Assembly: GCA_905215525.1 (NCBI GenBank)
Contig: CAJMQJ010000001.1
Span: forward strand, 558,001-622,000
Reading direction: 5' to 3'
From: an uncultured bacterium
Lineage (GTDB): Bacteria; Actinomycetota; Coriobacteriia; Coriobacteriales; Coriobacteriaceae
Length of the DNA stretch: 64,000 nt
Positions 24,428 to 32,218 of this stretch are shown one piece after another. The position numbers and the translations under genes were made by a program. The notes under the pieces were generated by a model. The model searched no databases. It saw nothing but the letters and a program-made list of their open reading frames with translations, and had not been told where the DNA came from. The first letter of the stretch is position 1, and the number at the start of each line of letters is the position of its first letter.

Positions 24428-25276
24428 TTACTCGCCACCTGCCCGCGCCGCCGAGAGCAGGGTGCCCAAATCGGCCTGGATCGCCTCTGCCTTGCTTCCA
24501 AGCTGCAACGGAGCCGAGTCGCCCGAGATGTTTACGCTCAAAAGGTGCGCATCCGGCAGCTTCGCGGTCATGCTCCAGAACGGGAGCGTGATGATGCCGG
24601 GGGTCATCTCGCCTACGCCGAGCTCCAACAACAGCACGCGGCGATCGCTGTGCTCGCACACAAAGCGCTCGTATCGTCCGAGGCTCTCGCGCCATGCCGC
24701 ACCCTGCAGAAACGTGTCGTCGCGCACCCACGGCACAAGCTGCCAGCCGCAGTGCGGGCATCGGGGGACATCCTCGCTGCGGACCTCGAACCCCGCCATG
24801 CCCGCGAGCATGCGCTCGACGTAGGGGCTCGCGTCGAAGAGCTCGTCGCAGCATGGCTGCTTGCATTGAAGGTGCGCGAAGCTTCCCTGATAGTTGCAGA
24901 TCCTCTCGGTGGGAAACGTCTTCTCGACTTGGGTGTCCACATTGGTGCTCAGGATGAAGTAATCCTTATGGCCGATGAGGGACCGTAGGTCGAGATAGGG
25001 CTGCGAGGTCGGCTCGCGCAGCATGAAATCGATATATCGCGCGTAGTAGGCCCATTGCTGCTCGAGGCTGGGGTAGAGGTGGTAGAAGCCGTCGAAAAGG
25101 CTCTTGAAGCCAAAGGCTTGCTGCCAGTCCGCCATTCCTGCGCGCGCCATGCCCGCGCGGTTGTAATGGTTGAACCCGGCGGCGCTCGACATGCCCGAGC
25201 CGATGCCGACGATGATGGCGTCGGCATCGTCGATAAGGCTTCGAAGCCTACGCGCTTCTCTTTCTAGGGGTGGCAT
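24428..25276 (-). CDS. SirTM-like sirtuin S3 (third gene of operon)
   Basis: 282 aa. NAD-binding loop VGIGSGMSSAAGF (residues 23-35), YYARYIDFMLREPTSQPYLDL (78-98), STNVDTQ (110-116) and a zinc ribbon with Cys138/142/143 and Cys173/176. LLLELGVGEMTPGIITLPFW is diagnostic of class M sirtuins such as the Streptococcus pyogenes protein. The usual catalytic His before Gly is Gln130, as in ADP-ribosylating SirTM. SirTM enzymes ADP-ribosylate a lipoylated GcvH-like protein; no such partner is nearby. Overlaps S2 by 13 bp. Confidence 0.85.
   Translation of the reverse strand: MPPLEREARRLRSLIDDADAIIVGIGSGMSSAAGFNHYNRAGMARAGMADWQQAFGFKSLFDGFYHLYPSLEQQWAYYARYIDFMLREPTSQPYLDLRSLIGHKDYFILSTNVDTQVEKTFPTERICNYQGSFAHLQCKQPCCDELFDASPYVERMLAGMAGFEVRSEDVPRCPHCGWQLVPWVRDDTFLQGAAWRESLGRYERFVCEHSDRRVLLLELGVGEMTPGIITLPFWSMTAKLPDAHLLSVNISGDSAPLQLGSKAEAIQADLGTLLSAARAGGE
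24524..25106. repeat. Direct repeat A2 (partner 21047-21629)
   Basis: Internal part of the S3 gene. The duplicate at 21047-21629 is almost identical. The intact gene context makes this the parental copy. Confidence 0.9.
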
Positions 25277-25962
25277 CGGGCGATCTCCTCGAAAGCCGGG
25301 GTCATATCGCCGTCAACGAGAATCGTCTCGCACGAGGCGTCGGGCGCCATGGCCTGGCTGTAGTTGAACACGATGTAGGTGGCGTGCTCGCAGACGTTCG
25401 CGATCTGGGCGAGCATGTGCTTTATGATGCCGTTGCGCAGTCCCACGCCAAGTTCGAGGATGGCGACCCTGCCGTTGCGATGGGCTTGCACAAGGCGCTC
25501 GAGCTCCTCGAGCTGGGCCGTGGCGAGGGCGTCTGGATGGGCGAGACGCCGCTCGTCGATCGACGTGCGTATGCTCCCCTCCGTCTCGAGCACGCGGTTC
25601 TCGTTGAACCCTGCGCGTACGAAGTGCCCGTCGATATTGCACGTGATCACGAAGGTGTCAGCGTGCTCTGTAAGACGCCGCAGCCCGTTCATGAGCGGGC
25701 TGGGCTCATACTCGACATACTCCTTTTGATGGAACCGCTCGACCCATCGGCTTCGCACGCTGGCATCCGGGGAGGCGAGCCCCTGCAGTATGCAGCCGAT
25801 GCCGTCGGCCTGAGCGAGGTCGCCGTACGCCTCTCGGAAATGAGCATCGGCGCAGAAGAGGTTGAGCCCCTCTGCCATGTCCAGCCCGTTGCTGGCGCCG
25901 ATGATGACAAGATCCGCCTCGGCTAGCGCCCTGCCTATGCGAACTGCTTTCGCCGTCTCCAT
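25264..25962 (-). CDS. SirTM-like sirtuin S2 (second gene), zinc-less
   Basis: 232 aa, shorter than S1 and S3. It keeps a modified NAD loop IIGASNGLDMAEGLN (residues 20-34), TCNIDGH in place of TTNxDxQ, and the ILELGVGLRNGIIKHML segment. It has no Cys-x2-Cys pairs at all, so the zinc ribbon is absent, and Glu-Gly replaces the Gln-Gly/His-Gly catalytic position. Probably a degenerate paralogue, perhaps a regulatory subunit of S1/S3. Three base pairs separate it from S1; it overlaps S3. Confidence 0.75.
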   Translation of the reverse strand: METAKAVRIGRALAEADLVIIGASNGLDMAEGLNLFCADAHFREAYGDLAQADGIGCILQGLASPDASVRSRWVERFHQKEYVEYEPSPLMNGLRRLTEHADTFVITCNIDGHFVRAGFNENRVLETEGSIRTSIDERRLAHPDALATAQLEELERLVQAHRNGRVAILELGVGLRNGIIKHMLAQIANVCEHATYIVFNYSQAMAPDASCETILVDGDMTPAFEEIARCHP

Positions 25963-25965
25963 GCG

Positions 25966-26931
25966 CTACCTCCCCAGCGTCTTGCGCACGTCGGCGAGTA
26001 CGTCGGCGATGTCGGCGCGAACGGCGAGCCCCCGATCCTCGATCGCGCGGGGGAGAAACTGCGTCTTGTTGTTTACGGCGATGTAGCTGGCCTGCGGTAA
26101 CTGCGCCGTGAGGGCCCAGAACGGCTCCTGGATAAACGCGGGCGTCATGCGGCCCACACCCAGCTCGAGGAAGAGGATCCTCTGCCGCGCGTGCGCGTCG
26201 AGCCAGTCGGACACCTTGCGGTACTGCTCCTCGTAGAGCTCGCCCTGCAGGAAGTTACCGTAGCCGCGAACCCAGGGGAACGCCTCTGCTCCGCAGTGCG
26301 GGCAGCGCGGCACGAGCTCTGTCGGAACCTCAAGGCCGTCTCCCATGGCCTCTACCATGTTGGAGACCGGCTCGACCGCATCCCACACCGCGTCGGTGCA
26401 ACAGCGGGAGCACTGAAAGAAGCGGTGGTCGCCTTGGATCTCTGCCACCTTCTCCCAGGGGTAGAGCTTCACAAACTGCGTGTCCTGGTTGGTGGTGAGC
26501 ACGAAGAAATCCTTCTCGGCGAGAATGGCGTCGAGGTCCTTGTAGGGCTTGCGCAGCGGGGCGTTGAGCGTGGTGTCGAGGAAGGTGGCGAGGTATCCCC
26601 AGCGCGCCTCGGCGGTGGGCCAGCGGTAGAACGACCCCTCGAAAGCGCCCTTGAAACCGTAACGCTCGGCGAATTTGCCGAAATGCTTGCGATAGGTCGC
26701 GTTGTCCTCGTAGTAGAAGTCGCCGCCGCCCGCCGCGGAGAGCCCGGAGGCCCCGCCCACCAGCACGCAATCGGCTTCTTCGATCATACGGGCGAAGTCC
26801 CTGATTTGCTGGTCGTAGGGCTCGGGCTCGCGGTCACTCAGCTCATAGGGCGTGCCGCCGCTGCGGTAGGCGGCCTGAAGGGAAAACGATTGGTTGGTGA
26901 GCTCGATAACGAGCTGCTCGTACAGGGTCAC
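25966..26931 (-). CDS. SirTM-like sirtuin S1 (first gene of operon)
   Basis: 321 aa. A GTG start at 26931 is chosen because AAGAAGG lies just upstream and the parallel fragment at 23640 starts at the same place with ATG. An N-terminal extension (1-50) is followed by VGGASGLSAAGGGDFY (59-74), KPYKDLDAILAEKDFFVLTT (129-148), Asn149-x-Asp151, Gln167-Gly, zinc Cys 175/178/179/211/214, and FLELGVGRMTPAFIQEPFW. Likely an NAD-dependent ADP-ribosyltransferase or deacylase of class M type. Transcribed divergently from TetR copy B. Confidence 0.85.
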   Translation of the reverse strand: MTLYEQLVIELTNQSFSLQAAYRSGGTPYELSDREPEPYDQQIRDFARMIEEADCVLVGGASGLSAAGGGDFYYEDNATYRKHFGKFAERYGFKGAFEGSFYRWPTAEARWGYLATFLDTTLNAPLRKPYKDLDAILAEKDFFVLTTNQDTQFVKLYPWEKVAEIQGDHRFFQCSRCCTDAVWDAVEPVSNMVEAMGDGLEVPTELVPRCPHCGAEAFPWVRGYGNFLQGELYEEQYRKVSDWLDAHARQRILFLELGVGRMTPAFIQEPFWALTAQLPQASYIAVNNKTQFLPRAIEDRGLAVRADIADVLADVRKTLGR

Positions 26932-26951
26932 TGGATACCTTCTTTCAGCTA

Positions 26952-26971
26952 TTATAAACAGGTGTCTATAA
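26952..26971. promoter_or_regulatory. Operator of the triple-sirtuin operon / TetR copy B
   Basis: TTATAaACA-gg-TGTcTATAA: 8 of 9 positions per arm are symmetric. It lies about 20 bp upstream of the S1 start and about 105 bp upstream of TetR copy B. The same box is in front of TetR copy A, so cross-regulation is likely. Confidence 0.65.
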
Positions 26972-27074
26972 AAAGTATCCATGTCGATTTGCTTAAGAGC
27001 AATGAACAGCTTCGGCCTGCTGTCGATAAACGAGCGTTTGCCGGGCATTGTCGAGCGTTGCAATTGGAGGGGTA

Positions 27075-27629
27075 ATGGAAGCGGGGAAGATCGATCGTCG
27101 CCGACGCTATACACTCTCGGTCATACGGGAGGCGTTCTTCGCGCTGCTGGCCGAGGTCGGCTTCGCGAAGATGACGGTAGCGGATATCTGCCGACGCGCC
27201 GATATCAACCGTGGCACGTTCTATCTGCACTACGAGGACAAGTTCGCCCTGCTCGACGCGCTTATCGACGAGGCCTTGGCGGCGGTGCCGCCGCTCGAGG
27301 GATCGGAGGCGGGCGCCCTCTGCCAGCGTCCGCCGGCAAACGATGACTATTATCTGCTCTACTCGGATGACGACGCGTACGCCCGGGTGGCACAGCGCGT
27401 CGTCGAGCGCGGCGCCGAGCAGATGGTTCCCTCGATCATGGAGGAGACTGGGCTTTCGCGCGAGGACGCCTATCTGCTCTTTGTCCACAACGTCCAGGGA
27501 AATCTCGCGGTCAACCGCCTGCTCGGTTGGAGGCGAGGGCCCGAGTTTGCCCACGCTCAGGAGCTGCTCAGCGCCTATTCCGAAGGGGGCATGCGGGCGG
27601 TATCGGCTCGTCGCGATCCCCGTAGTTGA
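27075..27629 (+). CDS. TetR/AcrR-family regulator, copy B
   Basis: 184 aa. Helix-turn-helix at residues about 10-55 (MTVADICRRADINRGTFYLH). The ligand domain shares AEQMVP(S/W)(I/V)ME and NVQGNLAVNRLLGWRRGPEF with copy A. GGAGGGG precedes ATG 27075. Divergent from S1; likely represses the sirtuin operon through the palindrome at 26952-26971. The inducing ligand is unknown. Confidence 0.93.
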   Translation: MEAGKIDRRRRYTLSVIREAFFALLAEVGFAKMTVADICRRADINRGTFYLHYEDKFALLDALIDEALAAVPPLEGSEAGALCQRPPANDDYYLLYSDDDAYARVAQRVVERGAEQMVPSIMEETGLSREDAYLLFVHNVQGNLAVNRLLGWRRGPEFAHAQELLSAYSEGGMRAVSARRDPRS

Positions 27630-27796
27630 TCTTGACAGCGTGCCATTTCAGGCAGGCGACGTTGCTATGGCCCCTCTTTGGTTTTCGATGTTGTATAAGG
27701 CAATCGCAATCGCCTTGAGCTTCTTTAGGGAACTTGAGCAAGAGATATGGCCTGCTGGCGATTGATTAACCCCATTTGTTTTGGTTACAAGAAAAA

Positions 27797-27816
27797 ATGC
27801 TGCGCGCCTGCAGCAT
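27797..27816. other. Small hairpin upstream of the reductase gene
   Basis: ATGCTGC-gcgcct-GCAGCAT just before the ribosome site of the flavodoxin-like gene. It may affect messenger stability. No terminator U-run. Confidence 0.4.
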
Positions 27817-27833
27817 GAAGGAGAGGGAATCCT

Positions 27834-28364
27834 ATGAATATCGTTGTATTGAGCGGCAGCCCGCGTAAGGGCGCCAATACCGATACCATGGTCGAGGCGT
27901 TTGCCGAGACCGCGCGCGAGGGCGGCCATACGGTCGAGGTCATCCGCGTTGCCAGCAAGAAGATCGCCGGCTGCTTGGGATGCCAGTACTGCTTCGCTCA
28001 TGAGGGCGTCTGCGTGCAGAAGGATGACATGGTCAACGTGATCGAGTCGCTGAAAGACGCAGATATGGTCGTCTTTGCCTCGCCTATCTACTGGTTCGAT
28101 ATCACTGCGCAGGAGAAGGCTGTCATCGACCGCCTGTACGCCTTCGGTGCTACGGGCTTCCCGTTCACCAAGACGGCCCTTTTGCTCGATAGCCACAGCG
28201 AGGGCGTCTATGATGCGGCGATCGCCATGTACAAGTCCACGTGCGCATACTGCAAGTGGGAGGACCAGGGCATTGTCACCATCAGCGGTATGACCGAGCG
28301 CGACAGCATGGCCTCCTCGCCCAAGCTGGAAGAGGTGCGAGAGCTCGCTCGCAAGCTCGCCTAA
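27834..28364 (+). CDS. NADPH-dependent FMN reductase / flavodoxin-like protein
   Basis: 176 aa. FMN-phosphate loop SGSPRKGANTD (residues 6-16), FASPIYWFDITAQEK (80-94) and a Cys-rich stretch GCLGCQYCFAHEGVC (about 46-60). This is the iron-sulfur flavoprotein/WrbA-like fold used for quinone or metal reduction. AAGGAGAGGG precedes the ATG. It lies after the TetR/sirtuin locus, so a shared redox or NAD role is possible but unproven. Confidence 0.9.
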   Translation: MNIVVLSGSPRKGANTDTMVEAFAETAREGGHTVEVIRVASKKIAGCLGCQYCFAHEGVCVQKDDMVNVIESLKDADMVVFASPIYWFDITAQEKAVIDRLYAFGATGFPFTKTALLLDSHSEGVYDAAIAMYKSTCAYCKWEDQGIVTISGMTERDSMASSPKLEEVRELARKLA

Positions 28365-28544
28365 GGGCAAGAAGAGCGCATGGCAATCGGTGTTGGTGGA
28401 AATGCTTGCTGTCCTTACCGAGAGATAGGGGCGCATTCCCTCAAGCGCCGTATAGAACAATTTTTAAACGCAGAAAAATAACTGAAAACAAATTAATCCG
28501 CGTTAAAATATTGTCAAACAGAAGTTAATGAGGGAAGGTTGCGT

Positions 28545-29834
28545 ATGCGTCGCAAGGCAGACGAGCTACTTAGGGAATGGCGAGACAGAGCTGATAGAAA
28601 ACCTTTGCTGGTCAAAGGCGTGCGCCAGTGTGGCAAGACCTATTTGCTCAGAACGTACGCCCAGGATCTTTTCGAATCGGTTGTCTACGTTAATCTTGAG
28701 AACGACCGGTCGGCGCGAGCGGATTTTTCGGGCGGTCTTGACCCTCATTCGATTGTGCGCGCGATCGAGGCTCGTACGGGACAGCGTATCGTGCCTGGCA
28801 AAACCTTACTGTTCATTGACGAGATCCAGGCATGCGAGGAAGCGCTCACTTCCCTTAAATACTTTTGCGAAGATGCTCCCGAGTATTACGTTGCGGCTGC
28901 CGGGTCGCTTCTTGGGGTTGCCATTAACCATCAGTCGTATTCGTTCCCCGTCGGAAAGACCGACTTGATCGAGATGACTCCACTCGATTTCGAGGAGTTT
29001 CTCTGGGCAATGGGGCACGATCAGCTGGTCGATGAGATACGCTCGTCATTCGAGTTAATGGGTCCTCTTGCGCCAAGCCTTCATGAAAAGGCGCTTAGGC
29101 TCTATCGACAGTATCTTGTTGTTGGCGGAATGCCCGAGGCGGTCCAAACGTATATCGATGATCAGTCAATCATTGATGTGGCCGAAAAGCATCGGATTAT
29201 TCTCGACGGATATTCCGCCGACACCAATAAATATGCTGATGAACGCTTGAGCGCAAAGACGCGTGCGTGCTTCGATTCCATTCCACAGCAGCTTGCCAAA
29301 GAGAATCGCAAATTTCAATACAAGGTAGTGCGAGCGGGGGGCAATGCGTCTCTCTTTGGAGATGCTCTCGACTGGCTTGTATTGTCGGGTACGGTGGCGC
29401 GCTGCAGCCTAGTCGGGCAGATCGAAAGCCCTTTAGAGGCCTTCGTTAACCCTTCTGCTTTTAAAATCTATCAGGCGGATACAGGGCTGCTCGTCTCCAA
29501 GGCCGGTGCTCAACGCGCCGATATTCTTGCCGGCATCGGCGGCACATTCATGGGTGCACTTACCGAAAACTACGTTGCCCAACAGCTTTCAGCCATGGGC
29601 TATCCGCTGCATTATTGGGCGCGAGATAATCGTGCGGAAATCGACTTTGTAGTAGAGAAGCAGGGATGCTTGTCTGCGATTGAAGTCAAGGCGGGGGAGA
29701 ACACAAGATCTCGAAGCCTGTCCTCACTTAAAAAGACCCATCCGGGCGTGCGCCTTATCAGACTATCGACTAAGCCCTTTGGAATGAATGATGGGCTTAT
29801 GTCTGTTCCACTTTATGCGACATTTTGTCTATAG
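28545..29834 (+). CDS. AAA ATPase with DUF4143 (AAA_14) domain
   Basis: 429 aa. Walker A GVRQCGKT (about residues 25-32), Walker B TLLFIDEIQA (about 88-97), then the DUF4143 C-terminal region with ATPase-associated nuclease-like end (AEIDFVVEKQGCLSAIEVKA). The last segment has the D-x(n)-E-x-K arrangement of PD-(D/E)xK nucleases. Proteins of this type are abundant in gut bacteria; function is poorly known. ATG 28545 follows AGGGAAGG; a TTG at 28539 is less likely. Confidence 0.88.
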   Translation: MRRKADELLREWRDRADRKPLLVKGVRQCGKTYLLRTYAQDLFESVVYVNLENDRSARADFSGGLDPHSIVRAIEARTGQRIVPGKTLLFIDEIQACEEALTSLKYFCEDAPEYYVAAAGSLLGVAINHQSYSFPVGKTDLIEMTPLDFEEFLWAMGHDQLVDEIRSSFELMGPLAPSLHEKALRLYRQYLVVGGMPEAVQTYIDDQSIIDVAEKHRIILDGYSADTNKYADERLSAKTRACFDSIPQQLAKENRKFQYKVVRAGGNASLFGDALDWLVLSGTVARCSLVGQIESPLEAFVNPSAFKIYQADTGLLVSKAGAQRADILAGIGGTFMGALTENYVAQQLSAMGYPLHYWARDNRAEIDFVVEKQGCLSAIEVKAGENTRSRSLSSLKKTHPGVRLIRLSTKPFGMNDGLMSVPLYATFCL

Positions 29835-29861
29835 GGATGATGTTGCTGTAATGCATGAGGC

Positions 29862-29892
29862 CCGGAGCGCGATGTTGCTGCGCTCCGGGCCC
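29862..29892. terminator. Bidirectional terminator between convergent genes
   Basis: GGCCCGGAGCGC pairs with GCGCTCCGGGCC around gatgttgct. It sits between the ATPase gene (plus) and the topoisomerase A gene (minus). Confidence 0.7.
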
Positions 29893-29932
29893 CGCTGCTT
29901 TGTACAACCATGACGGTTTGGTCGCCGTTGTT

Positions 29933-32173
29933 TTAGTCAAACAGGCTCGGCATGTCATTTTCCTTCATGAGGGCGCCGGCGGAGGGCAGGCTCTGCGCGG
30001 TGAACTTCTCGGCCGAGACGCCGGCGCCAAGGATTTCCTCGGTCGTGCCGACGGTGGTGACCGAGCGGCCCTTCTTGGCCGTAAAGGCCTGGACGCCCTG
30101 CGTGTTGGTGGTCGTCTTGGTCTTGAGCAGCGACGTGTTGAAGTTCATCAGGCGGTAGTCGCTCGAGACCAGCGCGAGGTCGCGGTCCTCCTTGAGCACC
30201 TGCGCATACAGCAGCTTGCTGCCGCCGTAGATGGCGTTCTTAAGGCGCTTGCGGTTGGTCTTGGTAGCGTATCCAGAAAGCGCGACACGCACCACGCGGC
30301 CGTTCTCAAAGACGAACAGCACGTCGGCCTTGTAGTCCTCGGGGTCGATGACCCAGATGACGCTCTCGTCGGGTTCCATCTCAAGATCGGTCGGAAGGTA
30401 CGAGCCCAGCTGGGCCGACTTGGTGTCCTCAAACGCCGTGACCTTGCACTTGTACACCTGGCTCTTGTTGGTAAAGACCAGCAGCTCGTGGGTGTTGGAG
30501 GACGGGAACTCGATAAAGGGTTTGTCGCCGTCCTTGTACTTGAGCGTGGTCGCCTTCTTGAGCACGCGGTCCGTCATCTTCTTTAGGTAGCCATCGCGCG
30601 AGAGCATGATGGTGACCGGGTACTCCTCGACCTCGGGCTCCAAGCTTACCTCGATAACCTCATGGGGCTCGATCCTGCCCGTGCGGCGCGGCATCACGTA
30701 CTTCTTGTTGACCGCTGCTAGCTCGTCGCTGATGACCTTCTTGATGTTCTCCTCGCTGGAGAGGATCTCCTCAAGCTCGGCAATCTCGCCCTCGAGCTTG
30801 GCGATGTCCTTGGTGCGGTTGAGGATGTACTCCTCGTTGATGTTGCGGAGCTTAAGCTCGGCGACAAACTCGGCCTGGGTCTCGTCGATGTCGAAACCCT
30901 TCATAAGGTTGGGTACAACCTCTGCCTCGAGCTTAGTGCCGCGGATGATGGCGATGGCCTTGTCGATGTCGAGCAGAATTGCCTCAAGGCCGTGCAGCAG
31001 GTGCAGGCGCTCGGACTTTTTGCCCAGGTCAAAGTTAATGCGGCGACGCGTGGACGCAATACGCCACTTGACCCACTCGTGCAGAATCTGGCGCACGCCC
31101 ATAACACGGGGATAGCCGTCGACGAGCACGTTGAAGTTGCACGAGAACGAATCCTGCAGCGTGGTCGAGCGATAGAGCTTGGCCATGAGCTTGTCGGGGT
31201 CGACGCCGCGCTTAAGGTCGATGGCGATGCGCAGACCCGAAAGGTCGGTCTCGTCGCGGATGTCGGCGATCTCCTTGACCTTGCCCTCCTTGGAGAGCTT
31301 GACGATGCGTTCGATGATGACATCGGTCTTGGTGGTGTAGGGGATCTCGTACACCTCGATGATGCGCTCTTCGGGAATCCAGCGCCAGCGGGAGCGAATC
31401 TGGAAGCTGCCAAGACCGGTCTCGATGATCTTCTCCATCTCCTCGCGGCGGTAGATAATCTCGCCGCCGGTCGAGAAATCGGGCATGGGCATGTACTCGA
31501 GCAGGTCGCAGTCGGGGTCCTTCAGGTAGTGCATCGTGGCGGTGCAGACCTCGTTGAGGTTGAAGCCGCAGATATCGGACGCCATAGCGACGCCGATGCC
31601 CTTGTTGGCCGAGACGAGGATGTTGGGGAACGTGGTGGGCAGCAGACGCGGCTCCTTCATGGCACCGTCGTAGCTGTCAACGAAGTCGACCGGGTCCTTG
31701 TCGATGTCTTTGAAGATCTCGGCGCTGATGGGGGAGAGCTTGGCCTCGGTATAACGCGAGGCGGCGTAGCTCAGGTCGCCCGAATAGTACTTGCCAAAGT
31801 TGCCCTTCGACTCCACGAAAGGAGCAAGCAGCGCCTCGTTGCCCGTGGCCAGGCGCACCATCGTCTCGTAGATGGCGGCGTCGCCGTGTGGGTTGAGCTT
31901 CATGGTCTGGCCCACGATGTTGGCGCTCTTTTGGCGCTCGCCCTTGAGCAGGCCCATCTTGTACATAGTGTAGAGCAGCTTGCGGTGCGAGGGCTTAAAG
32001 CCGTCGATCTCGGGGAATGCACGCGAGACGTTGACGCTCATAGCGTAGGGCATGTAGTTGACCTCGAGCGTCTGCGTAATCGGCTGGTCGGTGACCTCGG
32101 AGTGCAGGCCGATGACGTTCTCGGCGTTGACCTGCTTTTTCTTGGGCTGGTTCTTCGTCTTCTTCTTTGCCAC
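29933..32173 (-). CDS. parC: Type II DNA topoisomerase subunit A (second gyrase/topo IV-like)
   Basis: 746 aa: N-terminal basic tail (MAKKKTKNQPKKK), breakage-reunion domain with active-site Tyr141 in AASRYTEAK, coiled-coil arms (NRTKDIAKLEGEIAELEEIL), then a C-terminal beta-propeller shorter than in GyrA. It cleaves and reseals DNA in a heterotetramer with subunit B. It follows the B subunit gene with a 45-bp gap. Whether its main task is decatenation or supercoiling cannot be told from sequence; parC is used by analogy. Confidence 0.92.
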   Translation of the reverse strand: MAKKKTKNQPKKKQVNAENVIGLHSEVTDQPITQTLEVNYMPYAMSVNVSRAFPEIDGFKPSHRKLLYTMYKMGLLKGERQKSANIVGQTMKLNPHGDAAIYETMVRLATGNEALLAPFVESKGNFGKYYSGDLSYAASRYTEAKLSPISAEIFKDIDKDPVDFVDSYDGAMKEPRLLPTTFPNILVSANKGIGVAMASDICGFNLNEVCTATMHYLKDPDCDLLEYMPMPDFSTGGEIIYRREEMEKIIETGLGSFQIRSRWRWIPEERIIEVYEIPYTTKTDVIIERIVKLSKEGKVKEIADIRDETDLSGLRIAIDLKRGVDPDKLMAKLYRSTTLQDSFSCNFNVLVDGYPRVMGVRQILHEWVKWRIASTRRRINFDLGKKSERLHLLHGLEAILLDIDKAIAIIRGTKLEAEVVPNLMKGFDIDETQAEFVAELKLRNINEEYILNRTKDIAKLEGEIAELEEILSSEENIKKVISDELAAVNKKYVMPRRTGRIEPHEVIEVSLEPEVEEYPVTIMLSRDGYLKKMTDRVLKKATTLKYKDGDKPFIEFPSSNTHELLVFTNKSQVYKCKVTAFEDTKSAQLGSYLPTDLEMEPDESVIWVIDPEDYKADVLFVFENGRVVRVALSGYATKTNRKRLKNAIYGGSKLLYAQVLKEDRDLALVSSDYRLMNFNTSLLKTKTTTNTQGVQAFTAKKGRSVTTVGTTEEILGAGVSAEKFTAQSLPSAGALMKENDMPSLFD

Positions 32174-32218
32174 GATTTCCTCTTGAACTTCTTATGGGCC
32201 GTCGTTATCGATTTGCTG

